NCBI RefSeq assembly: GCF_029909975.1
Contig: NZ_CP094516.1
Coordinates: forward strand, 1,922,001 to 1,986,000
Length of the DNA stretch: 64,000 bases
Source of the DNA: Bradyrhizobium sp. ISRA430
GTDB lineage: Bacteria; Pseudomonadota; Alphaproteobacteria; Rhizobiales; Xanthobacteraceae
Reading direction: 5' to 3'
Part shown: positions 55,540 through 64,000 of the stretch, piece by piece
Layout of the letters: each line of letters opens with the position of its first letter
Position numbering within the stretch: the first letter of the stretch is position 1
The notes under the pieces: model-generated
What the model saw: only the letters and a program-made list of their open reading frames with translations
Databases searched by the model: none
What the model was told of the DNA's origin: nothing
Translations under genes and position numbers: made by a program

Positions 55540-56814
55540 TTATCGATCCGCTTTCGCCGGACTTGACCCGGACAGATTGGCAACGTCGCTCGGAGCGTAC
55601 GGCTCGGGATGGATCACGGGAACCTTGACAATATCGTCGGGCAACACCGATGTCATCTCGTCCGCCGCGATCTCGCGCGTGGTTTGACCGTCCCTCCGAA
55701 TTATTGTGAAGGTGGACTGCTGGCCGCGCGCTGCAAGGCGCGCGCGAGCCTCAGCGGGTGCGCTAATTTCCGCCTCGGTCAGAAGGTCTACTTCCGTCCG
55801 GATTCGAGTCCGCAATTCCGAGAGCTGATCTTTGGTCTCCCGCAGTTCCTGCGTGTCCTTCCGCTTCCTCTCGAGCGAGCGCTCGTGAAGCCCCTGCTCG
55901 GCCAATGCGACGCTCTCGTGAGCCTTTGTGATTGCCGTTTCGATAGCCATCTGTTCATTCACGATCTGCGCGAGCGCCCGCTCGAGGGTGAAGAGCGTCG
56001 GCGCAAGCGCGAGGCCCTTTGTCGAGAGCGCACGAAGCTGTTTCAGCTGTACCTCAGTCGTCTCGCGCTCCCCTGCCAGCGCCTGCACTTGCCCGTTGAG
56101 TGAATCGATCTCACGCTGGTAAAGCGTCTTGATGTTTTCGAGCGCCGCCTTTTCCGACCGAGACGTATCGTTCTCCAGGGCCAGGACAGCGCGCTCGCTA
56201 TCCAGGATGACGGAGATGCTAGGGTCATCCCTCTGCTCCGCAAGACTCGGCGGCACCGTAAAATCATTGTTGCCGGCGAGCGCCGCCGTCAGGCGCGCCT
56301 GGCGCGCCAAGAGCCGGTTCTGCTTCAGCGACAATTCGCGGATCTGGCCTTTCGCGAGCGCAATATCGCGGTCCAGCCGCAGCAGGCCGAACTCTGGCCG
56401 GTAGTATCCGCTCGCGATACTGATCGCCTTGAGCACCGTAAGACCCGGTCGATATGGATAATCACCGGGCCGTTGCACATCCCCCACGATGGAGAACGGC
56501 CGATACTGAACCATTTCGACCGCTGCAATTGGCGGCTCGCCTCCGCTTGCGCGCCGCTGCAGTTGCTTCGATATTTCTCGTGACAGATCACTGAGGCGCT
56601 CGCCAACGACATGGATGTTTCCGATCTGGGGGAGGGAAATGTCACCATCCGCGGTTATCGTGTATTCGCCGGCTAAATCCGGCCATTCCTGCACCTTGAT
56701 CTTCACGCGGTCCGATACCCCGAGCCGGTATTCGTCTGCGACTGCGGCTGTCGAGGCAAGCATCAGCACGACGTTCAGAGCCATTGCACTCTCGCGAAGC
56801 TTTTTCCGATTCAT
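55540..56814 (-). CDS. Polysaccharide export protein, ExoF/Wza-like
   Basis: A 424-residue protein with an N-terminal signal (MALNVVLMLASTAAVA). A Poly_export domain (YRLGVSDRVKIKVQEWPDLA, DGDISLPQIGNIHVVG) is followed by an SLBB-like part (FSIVGDVQRPGDYPYRPGLT). A long coiled-coil section (about residues 170-350, rich in Glu/Arg/Leu) then follows. This ExoF-type layout differs from classical Wza, which lacks the long coiled coil; ExoF takes part in succinoglycan export in Sinorhizobium. The start at 56814 was chosen because the signal follows it. It lies 63 bases after the chain-length ATPase gene. Confidence 0.88.
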   Translation of the reverse strand: MNRKKLRESAMALNVVLMLASTAAVADEYRLGVSDRVKIKVQEWPDLAGEYTITADGDISLPQIGNIHVVGERLSDLSREISKQLQRRASGGEPPIAAVEMVQYRPFSIVGDVQRPGDYPYRPGLTVLKAISIASGYYRPEFGLLRLDRDIALAKGQIRELSLKQNRLLARQARLTAALAGNNDFTVPPSLAEQRDDPSISVILDSERAVLALENDTSRSEKAALENIKTLYQREIDSLNGQVQALAGERETTEVQLKQLRALSTKGLALAPTLFTLERALAQIVNEQMAIETAITKAHESVALAEQGLHERSLERKRKDTQELRETKDQLSELRTRIRTEVDLLTEAEISAPAEARARLAARGQQSTFTIIRRDGQTTREIAADEMTSVLPDDIVKVPVIHPEPYAPSDVANLSGSSPAKADR

Positions 56815-56877
56815 AGCAGTTCTCTGCCGTCTGGATTCTGCAGATGGCGCCTGCCGAAGCCGGCGCCTTGTTTGCAT

Positions 56878-58404
56878 CTAGATCAGGGCCTCGGAGCGAA
56901 GCGAGCGTCGTGGCGTCTTGTTAATGACCGTTCCGACAATCCTGTCTCGTACGGTTCCGAGCGCACGCAGCACCTGCTCGAGCTGGGCCTCCGACGCGCG
57001 CCCCCATTCCACCACGACCAGCAAGTCGTCAATGATTTGACCAGCAGCGCGCACGTCCACGGCACTCGTAAGCGCAGGAAGATCGAGAATGACCCACTGG
57101 TAGAACAACTCCGACCTTCCATTGATGAGCTCGGCGAGATTGCCCCATAGCGCGTCGAGGTTGTCGGTGGGATTTCCGGTCGGCAGGAAGTCGAGATTGG
57201 GGCAAATGTCCGCCTGGATGACCTTGCCCGGCGCAACTTCGCCGCGCAGCATCTCGTAGAGGCCTTGCATCTCTCCCTGCCCCGGCTTGCTCGAGAAGAT
57301 CGCGGTGTCGCGACATCCATCGATAAGGAGCACACGGGAACCGTCGCGCGCAATGGATTTAGCTAGCCTGGCGGCAAGCATCGTTTTTCCTTCTCCGCGC
57401 GAACAGGACGTTACGGCAACCATATGCGGAGCCCTCTCGGAGCGCTCCAGCACCGCTGAGCGCGCACGACGCAGCACCGAGCTTATCAAGCTGGCTGCCG
57501 GGCCGGGCAGGACAGTCCGCTTGCCCTTAACTTGCGGTACGTATCCGAAGCACTCAACGGAGGTCAGCGCGGCCAGTTGCTCAGCGCTGCGCACGCGTCG
57601 ATCCGCTAGCGTCAGCCCGAGCCCGCCGCCGATGCCTAGCACAGCGCCGAACAGTGTCCCCAGTAGCATGGCGACGCTCGTACCGGGGCCGTCCTTGGCG
57701 TCCGGTGGAACGGCATCGCTGATGACCTTCGCGGTCGGTCCAAGCACCTTGATCCGCTCCCGCAATGCCGCGTTCGTCGTGACGACGGCGCTGGTGTCGT
57801 TCTGCTCCTCAACGAATGCCTGTGCGATCTCATTGGTCGCCCTGGCGGCGTCCGTGGCGGTCAAGGCGGTTCCGCGAACCGAAACGACCTGACTTGTGCC
57901 CACCCGACGAACCGTCGTGTTGGATCTCAGCAAAGCCAGCGCGATTTGCCTGCGGCTCGCCCCCGTGCGCTCCGGCTTCGCGCCAAGTGCTGCGAAGCGT
58001 GATCTCGGCAGGATTTGTTCGATGTTGTCCAATCCGAGCCTGTCGATGACGCGGTCGAGAACGCTGCCCGATTTCAGCATTTCGATTGCACTCTGAATGA
58101 GCGAGTCCTCCAGAAGAATCTGGAGGACGACCGCGTCCGGCCCCGACGATTGCAGGGTCGTATTGGACATTAGAAGTACGGCAGACGCGGAAAATACGGG
58201 AGTTCTGATCAAGCCGTAAGCGCCGCCTGCAATCCCACCCAGCGTGGCGCCGACAAGCGCCAATCTCACGATCATCGACCTTCGTTGCCGAGCCTTGGCC
58301 AGAAAGATCCTGAAGCCGTTTCCTTCGCGCCAGCATCCCGGTGCAACGGATCGCCCCTCCGGGTCGACAAGGGCGGAACGCTGCCTGTTTGTTGCGTCAA
58401 GCAT
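56878..58404 (-). CDS. Chain-length determinant ATPase, ExoP/Wzz-BY-kinase-like
   Basis: A 508-residue inner-membrane protein. The N-terminal Wzz-like part has membrane helices near residues 47-65 and 243-265 with a periplasmic domain between. A cytoplasmic P-loop domain follows: Walker A TSCSRGEGKTMLAARLAKSI, Walker A' VLLIDGCRD and Walker B WVILDLPALT. BY-kinases of this type control polymer length by cycles of tyrosine phosphorylation. Here the C-terminus (RRSLRSEALI) has no tyrosine cluster, so classical autophosphorylation at the tail is unlikely. It probably pairs with the ExoF-like protein just downstream. Confidence 0.88.
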   Translation of the reverse strand: MLDATNRQRSALVDPEGRSVAPGCWREGNGFRIFLAKARQRRSMIVRLALVGATLGGIAGGAYGLIRTPVFSASAVLLMSNTTLQSSGPDAVVLQILLEDSLIQSAIEMLKSGSVLDRVIDRLGLDNIEQILPRSRFAALGAKPERTGASRRQIALALLRSNTTVRRVGTSQVVSVRGTALTATDAARATNEIAQAFVEEQNDTSAVVTTNAALRERIKVLGPTAKVISDAVPPDAKDGPGTSVAMLLGTLFGAVLGIGGGLGLTLADRRVRSAEQLAALTSVECFGYVPQVKGKRTVLPGPAASLISSVLRRARSAVLERSERAPHMVAVTSCSRGEGKTMLAARLAKSIARDGSRVLLIDGCRDTAIFSSKPGQGEMQGLYEMLRGEVAPGKVIQADICPNLDFLPTGNPTDNLDALWGNLAELINGRSELFYQWVILDLPALTSAVDVRAAGQIIDDLLVVVEWGRASEAQLEQVLRALGTVRDRIVGTVINKTPRRSLRSEALI

Positions 58405-59704
58405 GGATAAGTCTCCGGCATTGTTGCGCGCATCGCTTTTTTCGGCTCGCGCACGAGGCGCACGTATGTCCTTCTGAGTGTCTCCTCACTTCTCCGGCTT
58501 CGCCCGGAGAGCTACCACCTTGTCCCAAGGAAAGCAGCGATGCCGGTTGTTGGCGTCGAGATAGCGTGCCGATTCCGCGTCATCCTAGGCAACGAAAGAT
58601 GCCGCACGCCGACGTTAGGATGGAGGCTGCCGGCAGACGACCCACCGTTTCGCTCCTCGACACAACGACGCGATCTTCCTGTCGGCCTCATTGCGCTTCA
58701 ATTCATCCGTTCCGGCAGCGCCAACACAATCTAGTGCAAAAGCTTTGGTCGTCATATGCGCTCCGTCCACAAGACTCATGGCGACAGCTGGTGCAATGCT
58801 GCAATCGGTCCGAAGTAACTAATCCTTTTGAATAGCGGCGGATCTGCGTGCCTCCTGCGCGTAACCGAGCCGCCTGATGACAACAGGCGCGTCTTGCTGC
58901 TGACGTCAACAGACTGGCGAGGGATCACGGGGATCAAGTGCACTGCCGCACCGACTTCCCCATAACCACAATCCAAGGCAGATCGCACGGCCTGCTCGCA
59001 AAGGCGGATCGATCAGCCGGCTTCGCGGCTTTGCGGTCGAACGTTGTGAAGGTGGGAATTGCCTCCTTGCCGTTCACCTCATGCAGAGGGTCGCTGGTCG
59101 TGCGACCAGAGATCACCCATCGAAGAGCGCCATCCATGTCCGCTCCGCCGCCGCAATCCCACGCTTACGCGTGGCGGAGACGGCATTCGCCCGCTCGCGG
59201 CGGCGCAATTGCGGGCCGCCTTTTTCACCAACTCGGTGTGTTCACCAACTCGGTGTGCCGACCGTCGATCCGTCGTCAGCAACTATGATCTCATACGAAG
59301 CATCAATCTGGCTCGCCGCGGAAGAAGGCATTTTCAGAATGAGATGGTCTACTCAAGAAGTAGTCCTTCTGGACCACTGAACGATTTTGTAGTGCACGTT
59401 TGCTCCCCCAGGCTTCGCGAACACTCCGGCCTGCGAACGGCCATTCCCAAGAATCACTCCCAAGTTCCACGAGCGAAGCCCGCCGGCACGATCCGGTTCA
59501 CGGAGACGGAATACGCGGTGCAGGCCTACATATCCTGCCCGAGTACCTCGACATCAAAGCGGCAGTCCTCATTGATTCACGAGCATCGTGGCCGCGCAGG
59601 AGTGATACCGCCACTCGGCAGGTCAACTGGTCACGAAAAACACAGTTGCTTTCTCGGTCGGTGCGGATTTTGCGGCATGCGCGGCTCTGGCCGAAACCCG
59701 CGAA
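58405..59704. other. Long divergent intergenic region (1.3 kb)
   Basis: This separates the leftward exoP-like gene from the rightward polymerase gene. I find no convincing protein gene. It contains an inverted repeat CCACGC-TTAC-GCGTGG (59159-59174) and, at 59197-59225, a GC-rich hairpin with inner arms CGCAA and TTGCG followed by TTTTT, which could end a plus-strand transcript. An undetected small RNA or regulatory leader is possible. Confidence 0.45.
59224..59257. repeat. Perfect 17-base tandem duplication
   Basis: TTCACCAACTCGGTGTG occurs twice head to tail (59224-59240 and 59241-59257), immediately after the possible terminator hairpin. Two copies only; it could be a local replication slip or a pair of binding sites. 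Confidence 0.85.
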
Positions 59705-61021
59705 ATGACCTATAGTTCGGTGTGCCATCCGAGCCGCCTCGTGAGGGCGACCGTACGTCGCAAAGCGCTCAACATGAGTTCAGCCCTCGCAGCATCTGTC
59801 CTGGTCTGTGCGGTCTGCTTTAATGCGATCCTTTCAATCGTCAACGGTCATGTCGTAGCGCTTGCGCGCGTCCATGTTGTCCTGGCCGAAGTCACCATCT
59901 ACGCTGGCGCCATCGCGATCATTGTATCTTACGCCGACCGGAAGATGTGGCCATGGCTGTTGTTGGCTCTATTCATCGTTTCGACGGGTCTGCTCATTTC
60001 TGCCGGAAACGGCGCGTTCAACGCGAAATACGTAAGAGACGTCCTGGTTATACCGATATTCATCATGCTGGGAATGACCTATCAGGGGAATAGCTTTGCG
60101 CTGCCGTTTCTGACCCTTCATACCATCATTGTCACCGTTGCCGTTTTTGAAGTGGTAAGTCCGTACGCCTACGCAGAGCTTTTCAAAATTCTGAGCTACT
60201 ACATCAATACGCGGGATTTTAGCGCCCAATCGTTCTGGAACACCGGATCGACCTTATTCGTGAGCGCGACGCGCCCCGGCACACGATTCTTCAGTTTTGT
60301 CGAGTGGCATCGTGTCTCTTCGGTTTTCCTGGAGCCGGTTTCTCTCGGCAATTATTGCGCCATCGCGGCGGCCCTCATCGTTGCCAGCTGGTATGAGATG
60401 AACATCCTGGTCAAGCTCTACCTCATCGGCTCGACATTCTTCCTTCTCGTCGCTTGCGACGGCAGGCTCGCGGCAATCTCGATCCTGGTCATCGTTCTCG
60501 TGGGGGTTCTCCGCAACGTCACGGGCCGCTGGTCGGTCAGCTACCTGCCGGTCATTCTGTTTCTCGCGGCAGGATATGTTTGGACGTTCAGTAACGGCCA
60601 AGTGTCCGATAATTTTAGCGGCCGCATTACCAGCACGATCGACGCACTTTCCCAGCTCGATGTCCTCGGACTGATGGGCCTCAATGCTGCAACAGCCGAG
60701 AGCGTTGCGGATAACGGCATCGTCTATTTCATCCTTTCGCAGTCGCTGATCGGCGTAGTTGTCATCTGGCTCGCGATCTGCCTGTTCGCGCCTAACTGGA
60801 CCGCGGCGTCGCGCAGCTATGTCCATGGGATCATGATCTTCATTCCTCTGAACCTGCTCGTCAGTTATTCGTTCTTCTCGATCAAGATCGCGTCCCTGAT
60901 GTGGTTCGTCTACGGATATCGGTACATGAAGGATCTGGTGGACGAGACGAGATACGCGAGGGACCGGGTGGTCGACCCGGCGATGTATCCTGCCGCTCAT
61001 GATAGGGTTGTAGGATTATGA
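59705..61021 (+). CDS. Wzy-like polysaccharide polymerase / O-antigen ligase-type membrane protein
   Basis: A 438-residue membrane protein with 10-12 hydrophobic segments (for example AASVLVCAVCFNAILSIV, PWLLLALFIVSTGLLI, VKLYLIGSTFFLLVACD, LIGVVVIWLAICLFAP). A larger periplasmic loop around RPGTRFFSFVEWHRVSSVFL has the Arg-rich character of Wzy/WaaL active loops. No other family motif is clear, as is usual for polymerases, so context carries weight: this is the only candidate polymerase in the cluster. The start may instead be ATG 59774; neither has a clear ribosome site. Confidence 0.75.
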   Translation: MTYSSVCHPSRLVRATVRRKALNMSSALAASVLVCAVCFNAILSIVNGHVVALARVHVVLAEVTIYAGAIAIIVSYADRKMWPWLLLALFIVSTGLLISAGNGAFNAKYVRDVLVIPIFIMLGMTYQGNSFALPFLTLHTIIVTVAVFEVVSPYAYAELFKILSYYINTRDFSAQSFWNTGSTLFVSATRPGTRFFSFVEWHRVSSVFLEPVSLGNYCAIAAALIVASWYEMNILVKLYLIGSTFFLLVACDGRLAAISILVIVLVGVLRNVTGRWSVSYLPVILFLAAGYVWTFSNGQVSDNFSGRITSTIDALSQLDVLGLMGLNAATAESVADNGIVYFILSQSLIGVVVIWLAICLFAPNWTAASRSYVHGIMIFIPLNLLVSYSFFSIKIASLMWFVYGYRYMKDLVDETRYARDRVVDPAMYPAAHDRVVGL

Positions 61022-61497
61022 TTATTGATCACCTGCAGTGCTCGGCTCATGAAATCAGGCTTTTCGCGCGGCTAAGACCCGGAACGAAGGATATTTAGTA
61101 TGGGAGCTGACCAGTTTGTTGTCGTGATGATGCTGCCCTCGGCAGTTGGGCAGAACGGACTATTCGTTCCTCTTGGACCAACTTCCTTCGTTCGAATTGG
61201 TCACCAAGCATGCACAATGAGGCGATCGAGCGGCCGCACGAGGAGTTCAACCACGACACAGACCGTATTGCTATCAGCGACGCCCCAGTCCTTGGGCGCT
61301 ACTCGCCTCCGGCCAATCACATGCGCAAGCTTGATCGCTGAAAAACACTCGCCAACAAAGCTGATCGATAAGACGAATGACCTCGCCGCGCAATCAATTG
61401 GCTTCACGGTATCGGAGATTATCGCCACTCCGGATTCCAAATCCACGTCCCGGATGGCGCCGAATTGCAAGACGCAATCTCGCTGGATTGAGATACA
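61022..61497. other. Spacer before the epimerase gene
   Basis: Some 480 bases with competing open frames on both strands, none recognisable. One plus-strand frame reads MHNEAIERPHEEFNHDTD from 61,210, stops after 43 codons, and further down spells GFQIHVPDGAELQDAISLD just before the next gene, with stops between. This may be a decayed small gene. Low confidence. Confidence 0.4.
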
Positions 61498-62511
61498 ATG
61501 ATAACGCAAGCGTCGCCCACTCCCGATCTCAAGTCCGCCTTCGGCGGCGCGCGCGTGATGATAACGGGTGGTCTTGGCTTCATTGGCTCGACCCTGGCCG
61601 CGCGTCTTGTCAAGTTGGGCAGCGAAGTGACGCTTGTAGACAGTCTTGCTCCGACTTCTGGCGCCAATCTTCACAACATCGCACCAATTCAGGACCGACT
61701 GCGTGTGGAGATGATCGATGTTCGTGACGTACCAAAACTCGGTGGCTTGCTGCCCGGATGCGATTATTTATTCAATTTGGCAGGCCAGACAGGCCATCTT
61801 GAGTCGATGGCCGATCCCATCACTGACCTCGACGTCAACTGCCGCGCCCAACTCGCGCTCTTGGAAAGCTGTCGAATGGTCAATCCAGGGGTGATTGTGG
61901 TCTTTGCGAGCACACGTCAAGTCTATGGGAAGCCCGACTATCTTCCAGTGGACGAAAAGCATCCCACGAGGCCGCCTGACGTGAACGGTGTGAACAAGCT
62001 GGCCGGTGACCTCTACCATATCCTCTATCACAACGTTTACGGTATACGCACGACTGTATTGCGCCTCACAAATACCTACGGACCGCGCATGCGCATCAAA
62101 GATGCGCGGCAGACGTTTATTGGCATCTGGCTACGTCGGGTGCTGGAGGGTCAACCCTTTGAGGTTTGGGGAGGTGAGCAGCGCCGCGACTTCACATATG
62201 TGGACGATGCGGTGGACGCCCTCCTCTTGGCCGCCGCGCGCCCTAATGCCAAGGGTCGTATCTTCAATCTTGGCGGTGACGAAGCTCTCACACTAAGCGA
62301 ACTTGGCGATCTCCTCGTCTCCGCAAACGGCGGCGGCCGCTTCGTGGTGCGCAGCTTCCCGCCCGAGCGCCAGCGTATCGACATTGGCGACTATGTGGCC
62401 GACGATAACCTTTTTCGTGGCACGACCGGTTGGAGACCGGCCGTAGGGATTCGTGAGGGGCTTACCCGCTCCCTAACCTATTTTCGAGAACATCTGGCGC
62501 ACTATGTCTGA
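61498..62511 (+). CDS. NAD-dependent epimerase/dehydratase (extended SDR)
   Basis: A 337-residue sugar-nucleotide enzyme with the Rossmann motif VMITGGLGFIGSTLAARLVK (20-39). It has a core VFASTRQVYGKPDYLPVDE and the sugar-binding VLRLTNTYGPRMRIKDARQT with RRDFTYVDDAVDALLLAA. The usual catalytic YxxxK is here Asn163-Gly-Val-Asn-Lys167, so the tyrosine is replaced by asparagine. I recall a subgroup of polysaccharide-cluster SDRs with a DVNGxNK motif, so this may be an atypical catalytic site and not decay. It overlaps the aminotransferase gene by eight bases. Confidence 0.88.
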   Translation: MITQASPTPDLKSAFGGARVMITGGLGFIGSTLAARLVKLGSEVTLVDSLAPTSGANLHNIAPIQDRLRVEMIDVRDVPKLGGLLPGCDYLFNLAGQTGHLESMADPITDLDVNCRAQLALLESCRMVNPGVIVVFASTRQVYGKPDYLPVDEKHPTRPPDVNGVNKLAGDLYHILYHNVYGIRTTVLRLTNTYGPRMRIKDARQTFIGIWLRRVLEGQPFEVWGGEQRRDFTYVDDAVDALLLAAARPNAKGRIFNLGGDEALTLSELGDLLVSANGGGRFVVRSFPPERQRIDIGDYVADDNLFRGTTGWRPAVGIREGLTRSLTYFREHLAHYV

Positions 62512-63634
62512 CCTGGCAATCCCACAGAGCGACCCGAGAGCGTCCTACCTTGTGAGGCAATCGGCAATTGATGCCGCGATCTCACGTGTGCTGACCAGCG
62601 GCTGGTACATTTTGGGCAATGAGGTCGCGGCCTTTGAAGAAGCATTCGCAACCTATATCGGCTGCCAGTTTTCGGTTGGGGTCGCGAGCGGCACCGACGC
62701 GCTGGTCCTGGCACTCCGGGCAATTGGCGTCGGCGCCGGCGACTACGTCGCGGTGCCGTCGCACACAGCCGTTGCCACGGTGGCGGCAATCGAATTGACA
62801 GGTGCCCGACCGCTGCTGATTGATATCGACCCTGCAACTTATACGCTCGATGTTCAAGCGTTCGCGGATGCCCTGGCCCAACCGGTGGGACGCATCTCGG
62901 CCGTCATTCCGGTTCACCTCTATGGGCAATGCGGCCATCTCGAAGCAATTGTCGATTTGGCGCGCCGATGCGGCGTGCGTGTGATTGAAGACTGCGCTCA
63001 ATGCCACGGCGCCACGCTCGGGACACGGCGCCTTGGAACCTTTGGTGATATGGCGGCTTTCAGTTTTTATCCCACAAAGAACTTGGGCGCGTTCGGCGAC
63101 GGGGGCGCTGTAGTTACGGCAGACAAGAAGCTGGCGGAGAACGTTCGAATGCTGCGGGAGTATGGCTGGCGCACGCGTTACGTCAGCGACATCGCAGGCG
63201 TGAACTCTCGATTGGACGAGTTGCAAGCAGCCGTACTGAACGTGAAGCTAGGGACATTGGAGGCCGACAATGCACGTCGCCAAGCGATCGCTGCGGCCTA
63301 CGATTTCGGCTTGAAGCAAAGTGGGCTCGGCCTCCCGGCACGGCACAGCGGCTCGACTCATGTCTTCCACCAATACGTCGTCCGTTCAACGCATCGTCAG
63401 ATCCTGCGTTCATCGTTGCGGCGCTTGGGGATTGCGACGAACATCCACTATCCGATTCCAGTCCACCTCCAGCCGGCTTATGAAGGTCGTGTCGCCATCG
63501 GTCCAGCGGGTCTCAGAGAGAGCGAGCGTGCGGCTTCCGAAGTCTTGAGCCTTCCGATTTATCCGGAGCTAGCTGATGTTGCAGTTTCACAGGTCATCTC
63601 GGGTGTACTGGCGCAGGTGCAAGAGATTGACTGA
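62504..63634 (+). CDS. DegT/DnrJ/EryC1/StrS sugar aminotransferase
   Basis: A 376-residue PLP enzyme that transaminates a keto-sugar nucleotide. Landmarks are SGWYILGNEVAAFEEAFATY, GVASGTDALVLALRAIGVGA, the PLP-contact VIEDCAQCHGA (Asp163, Gln166), and the Schiff-base lysine K192 in SFYPTKNLGAFGDGG. C-terminal HYPIPVHLQPAY is the family's active-site loop. With the epimerase gene it overlaps, and with rmlA and rmlB at the cluster ends, it could make a dTDP-amino-deoxy sugar such as a 3-amino- or 4-amino-hexose; the exact product is unresolved. Confidence 0.94.
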   Translation: MSDLAIPQSDPRASYLVRQSAIDAAISRVLTSGWYILGNEVAAFEEAFATYIGCQFSVGVASGTDALVLALRAIGVGAGDYVAVPSHTAVATVAAIELTGARPLLIDIDPATYTLDVQAFADALAQPVGRISAVIPVHLYGQCGHLEAIVDLARRCGVRVIEDCAQCHGATLGTRRLGTFGDMAAFSFYPTKNLGAFGDGGAVVTADKKLAENVRMLREYGWRTRYVSDIAGVNSRLDELQAAVLNVKLGTLEADNARRQAIAAAYDFGLKQSGLGLPARHSGSTHVFHQYVVRSTHRQILRSSLRRLGIATNIHYPIPVHLQPAYEGRVAIGPAGLRESERAASEVLSLPIYPELADVAVSQVISGVLAQVQEID

Positions 63635-63780
63635 TCTTGCACCTTTGGATCTTACTCGTTTTGTAGAGAATCGGCGACCGCGACCAGTCGGCATTGCCGC
63701 CATTCTCGCAAGCGGTCGCCTCGTGCAATAGGCCAAAGCCGCGCCCGCGTACCGCCAGCCAAGATTATCTCTACCGCCCG

Positions 63781-64000
63781 TCATCCCACGCCCCGGCCAA
63801 GCCCCAGCCGCTCCTGTTGATAGCTTGTGGACGCGCGATGACACCAATCTTGGTTCTCCAAGTACCAATCGACGGTTGCGGCTAGGCCACGCTGGAGATC
63901 ATACATGGGCCGCCAGCCCAACTCCATTTCGAGCTTGCGCGGATCAATCGCGTAACGTGCGTCGTGGCCCGGACGGTCCGCGACAAACGTGATCAGCCGA
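63781..64000 (-). CDS. rmlB: dTDP-glucose 4,6-dehydratase, C-terminal part (cut by window edge)
   Basis: Reading the minus strand from the right edge gives the end of RmlB: RLITFVADRPGHDARYAIDP, then KLEMELGWRPMYDLQRGL and TVDWYLENQDWCHRA, ending SYQQERLGLGRGVG and TGA at 63783-63781. These are the family's typical last 70 residues, so the rest of the gene lies beyond 64,000. The enzyme converts dTDP-glucose to dTDP-4-keto-6-deoxyglucose, the step after RmlA. It converges with the aminotransferase gene, 146 bases apart. Confidence 0.93.
   Translation of the reverse strand, partial: RLITFVADRPGHDARYAIDPRKLEMELGWRPMYDLQRGLAATVDWYLENQDWCHRASTSYQQERLGLGRGVG

Noticed and set aside
61201..61674. 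A 157-codon minus-strand frame before the epimerase gene
   Set aside because: It overlaps the start of the well-supported epimerase gene in antisense and has no recognisable domain.

Overview
The window looks like chromosome of a high-GC alphaproteobacterium, most likely Bradyrhizobium or a close Nitrobacteraceae relative. The support is family-level recognition of many proteins, Bradyrhizobium-type intergenic repeats at 1.35-1.8 kb, and a full CtrA-type site (TTAA-N7-TTAAC) upstream of a DivJ/PleC/PdhS-like histidine kinase. No taxonomic search was run. There is no rRNA, no tRNA I could support, and no CRISPR array.

Layout. 0-1.9 kb: the 3' end of an IS110-type transposase, a YunG-family gene and a repeat-rich spacer. 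1.9-10.9 kb: housekeeping and accessory genes (TRAP solute-binding protein, ApbC/Mrp Fe-S carrier, VOC protein, 3-hydroxyisobutyrate dehydrogenase family, NhaD-type antiporter, histidine kinase, DUF1289, retropepsin-like protease, DusA). 11.2-18.1 kb: a divergent periplasmic redox locus. Leftward it encodes a cytochrome/propeller protein and a small cytochrome c; rightward a three-haem cytochrome, a [2Fe-2S] subunit and a Tat-exported molybdopterin subunit whose genes overlap by ATGA. 18.3-22.7 kb: an RND efflux permease and adaptor. 22.9-31.6 kb: a frameshifted YbhB-like gene, a DegP/HtrA protease, a stand-alone nuoD with an ABM-domain gene, a secreted beta-propeller protein, a HIT protein, a site-2 protease with CBS domains and a small exported protein. 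32.0-39.3 kb: an aldehyde dehydrogenase, a cysteine-free uracil-DNA-glycosylase-like protein, a PrpD-like/phosphosulfolactate-synthase-like pair, a CBS protein, and a nucleotidyltransferase/metallophosphoesterase pair. 39.7-42.0 kb: a TonB-dependent siderophore receptor.

42.4-43.3 kb is a gene graveyard. It holds a decayed second copy of the junction between the two divergent cytochrome genes at 13.7-14.1 kb, joined to fragments of a DUF3141 hydrolase-like gene and a RibD_C reductase-like gene. It sits directly before a large exopolysaccharide region.

43.8-64.0 kb is that polysaccharide island, with genes on both strands and an AT-richer middle (about 45.8-49 kb). It carries rmlA, a glycosyltransferase, a methyltransferase-like protein, a Wzx-type flippase, an FkbM methyltransferase, a Tat-exported GH5 glycanase, a GT4-WecG fusion glycosyltransferase, an initiating polyprenyl-phosphate sugar transferase, an ExoF/Wza-type export protein, an ExoP/Wzz-type chain-length ATPase, a Wzy-like polymerase, an epimerase/dehydratase, a DegT-type sugar aminotransferase and the C-terminal end of rmlB at the right edge. 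Together these cover sugar-nucleotide supply, initiation, elongation, flipping, polymerisation and export of a Wzx/Wzy-dependent polymer that probably contains a deoxy- or amino-deoxy sugar.
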